From NCBI GenBank assembly GCA_025408445.1, contig JANYIZ010000190.1, positions 1 through 33,255 on the forward strand: a stretch of 33,255 nucleotides of DNA. The letters are read 5' to 3'. Source of the DNA: Frigoribacterium sp. GTDB lineage: Bacteria; Actinomycetota; Actinomycetes; Actinomycetales; Microbacteriaceae. The notes under the pieces were generated by a model that was not told the DNA's origin, made no database searches, and saw only the letters and a list, made by a program, of their open reading frames with translations. A program made the position numbers and the translations under genes. Position 1 is the stretch's first letter, and each line of letters starts with the position of its first letter. Positions 32,484 through 33,255 of this stretch are shown here, piece after piece.

Positions 32484-33255
32484 TCAGGGCAGGGGGCCGC
32501 GCCGCGCGAATGCCCCCGCGAAGAGGGCGTGTAGCAGGGGCAGCGCAGACACAGCCATCAGGACGGTTCCAAACACAACATCCTCGGCACGAAGCAGGAT
32601 GCCGCCAATCAGCAGCGCAGCGAACAGGATGGACGAGATGAGTTGCCGCCCCGTTCGCGCGAGTCCGCTCATCCGGCGCTCGAGCCGCGGGGATTGCACC
32701 GAGATTTCGCCCGCCTCGATGCGCGTCGTCAGGTTGTCGAGTCGCTGGGGTAGCCGGGCGATGAGGCCGCCGACCGACACGACCTGCTTCCCGACCTGCT
32801 GGAGCAGGTTGCCACCTTCCGCCCGGATCAGCTTGGTGGAGTACGGCTCGACAGCATCCCAGATATTGAAAGTGGGGTCGAGCGAACTGCACATCCCAGA
32901 GGTCAGCGACATCGCGCGCACGATGAGAAGGAAGTTTTCCGGAAGCTGGAACGGCAGCGAGCGCACCAGATCACCGAACTCTACGGCGAACGCGCGGAAC
33001 TCGCGCGGGTCGACCTCCTGCAATTCGGCGAAGCCCATCCCGCCGAAACGGGCGAACAGCTTCGTCATCGCTCGCTCGAGTTCTGCGGTGTCGGCGGACG
33101 GCAGCAGCACACCTACCTCGCGGATGCCATCCACCATTCCCTTGCCGTCGCGGGATGCGGCCGCGATGACCAGCTTGCGAAGGCCCTGGCGCAGGGCTTT
33201 CGGCACTTCGCCCATCATCCCGAAGTCGATGAAAGTGAATTTCCAGGCTGGGGTT
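32484..33255 (-). CDS. ABC1/UbiB-family atypical kinase, N-terminus outside the window
   Basis: The last 256 residues of a protein of the AarF/UbiB/ABC1 family, atypical kinase-like ATPases linked in many bacteria to quinone or lipid metabolism. At the window edge KFTFIDFGMMGEVPKALRQG contains the DFG metal-binding motif of the kinase-like fold, which fixes the family. Downstream are the helical region KLVIAAASRDGKGMVDGIRE, SLPFQLPENFLLIVRAMSLT and, at the C-terminus, two membrane helices (ISSILFAALLIGGILL and VLMAVSALPLLHALFAGAF). ATG 33218 is internal. The catalytic Lys and nucleotide loop lie beyond the window. The N-terminus is cut by the window edge, not mutated. Confidence 0.9.
   Translation of the reverse strand, partial: TPAWKFTFIDFGMMGEVPKALRQGLRKLVIAAASRDGKGMVDGIREVGVLLPSADTAELERAMTKLFARFGGMGFAELQEVDPREFRAFAVEFGDLVRSLPFQLPENFLLIVRAMSLTSGMCSSLDPTFNIWDAVEPYSTKLIRAEGGNLLQQVGKQVVSVGGLIARLPQRLDNLTTRIEAGEISVQSPRLERRMSGLARTGRQLISSILFAALLIGGILLRAEDVVFGTVLMAVSALPLLHALFAGAFARRGPLP

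Noticed and set aside
32341-32892. 183-codon minus-strand frame overlapping the UbiB-like gene
   Set aside because: Out-of-frame shadow of the UbiB-like C-terminus on the same strand.
1-33255. CRISPR array, rRNA operon or intact insertion sequence
   Set aside because: No regularly spaced repeats, rRNA signatures or transposase with terminal inverted repeats were seen when reading through the window.

Overview
The window is high-GC bacterial DNA with strong G/C third-position codon bias and frequent GTG starts. Its gene families (LytR-CpsA-Psr protein, KdpD/KdpE, ArsR-SulP pair, SHOCT protein, four-TM and DoxX membrane proteins) point to an actinobacterium, most likely Microbacteriaceae. The genus is inference and is not settled here.

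Layout. 1-5346: 3' end of kdpB, then kdpC, kdpD and kdpE, an ATP-driven K+ import system with its own two-component regulator. 5542-7518: an unknown membrane protein and an LCP cell-wall ligase. 7859-10320: tRNA-Ser(GCT) followed by a decayed tyrosine recombinase, a peroxiredoxin-like gene, a thioredoxin-fold gene and a four-helix membrane gene split by an in-frame TAG. 10554-14466: a tight five-gene operon of an acyl-CoA-dehydrogenase-like flavoprotein, a PhnD/SsuA-like binding protein without signal peptide, a radical SAM protein with a TusA-like N-terminus, DoxX and a small membrane protein. This is the best candidate for an undescribed pathway. 14688-20856: an Imm5-like protein, a PAP2 phosphatase, remnants of a regulator and an ABC permease, a membrane-anchored esterase and an SGNH hydrolase, separated by gene-poor stretches. 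21025-22748: multicopper oxidase with a SHOCT partner. 23039-25645: ArsR-SulP-unknown operon with a tandem-repeat operator; the third gene carries a TAG where its frame seems to continue. 26381-26506: tRNA-Arg(ACG) and a hairpin. 26739-29221: CocE/NonD hydrolase divergent from a TetR regulator. 29354-30577: a photolyase/cryptochrome-like FAD protein with unusual domain order. 30936-31736: arsenate reductase, a fragment of a second one, and a frameshifted Cys-rich mini-gene. 32099-33255: a small membrane protein and the C-terminal part of a UbiB/ABC1-type kinase that runs off the window.

Two themes stand out. The 10.5-14.5 kb operon joins a flavoprotein, a substrate-binding protein, sulfur-carrier-like and radical SAM chemistry, and a quinone-linked DoxX protein, which suggests sulfur or small-organic oxidation. 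Gene decay is also common: amber codons, frameshifts, an integrase remnant and truncated genes lie in four separate places, so either the region is an accessory zone being eroded or some breaks are sequence errors.
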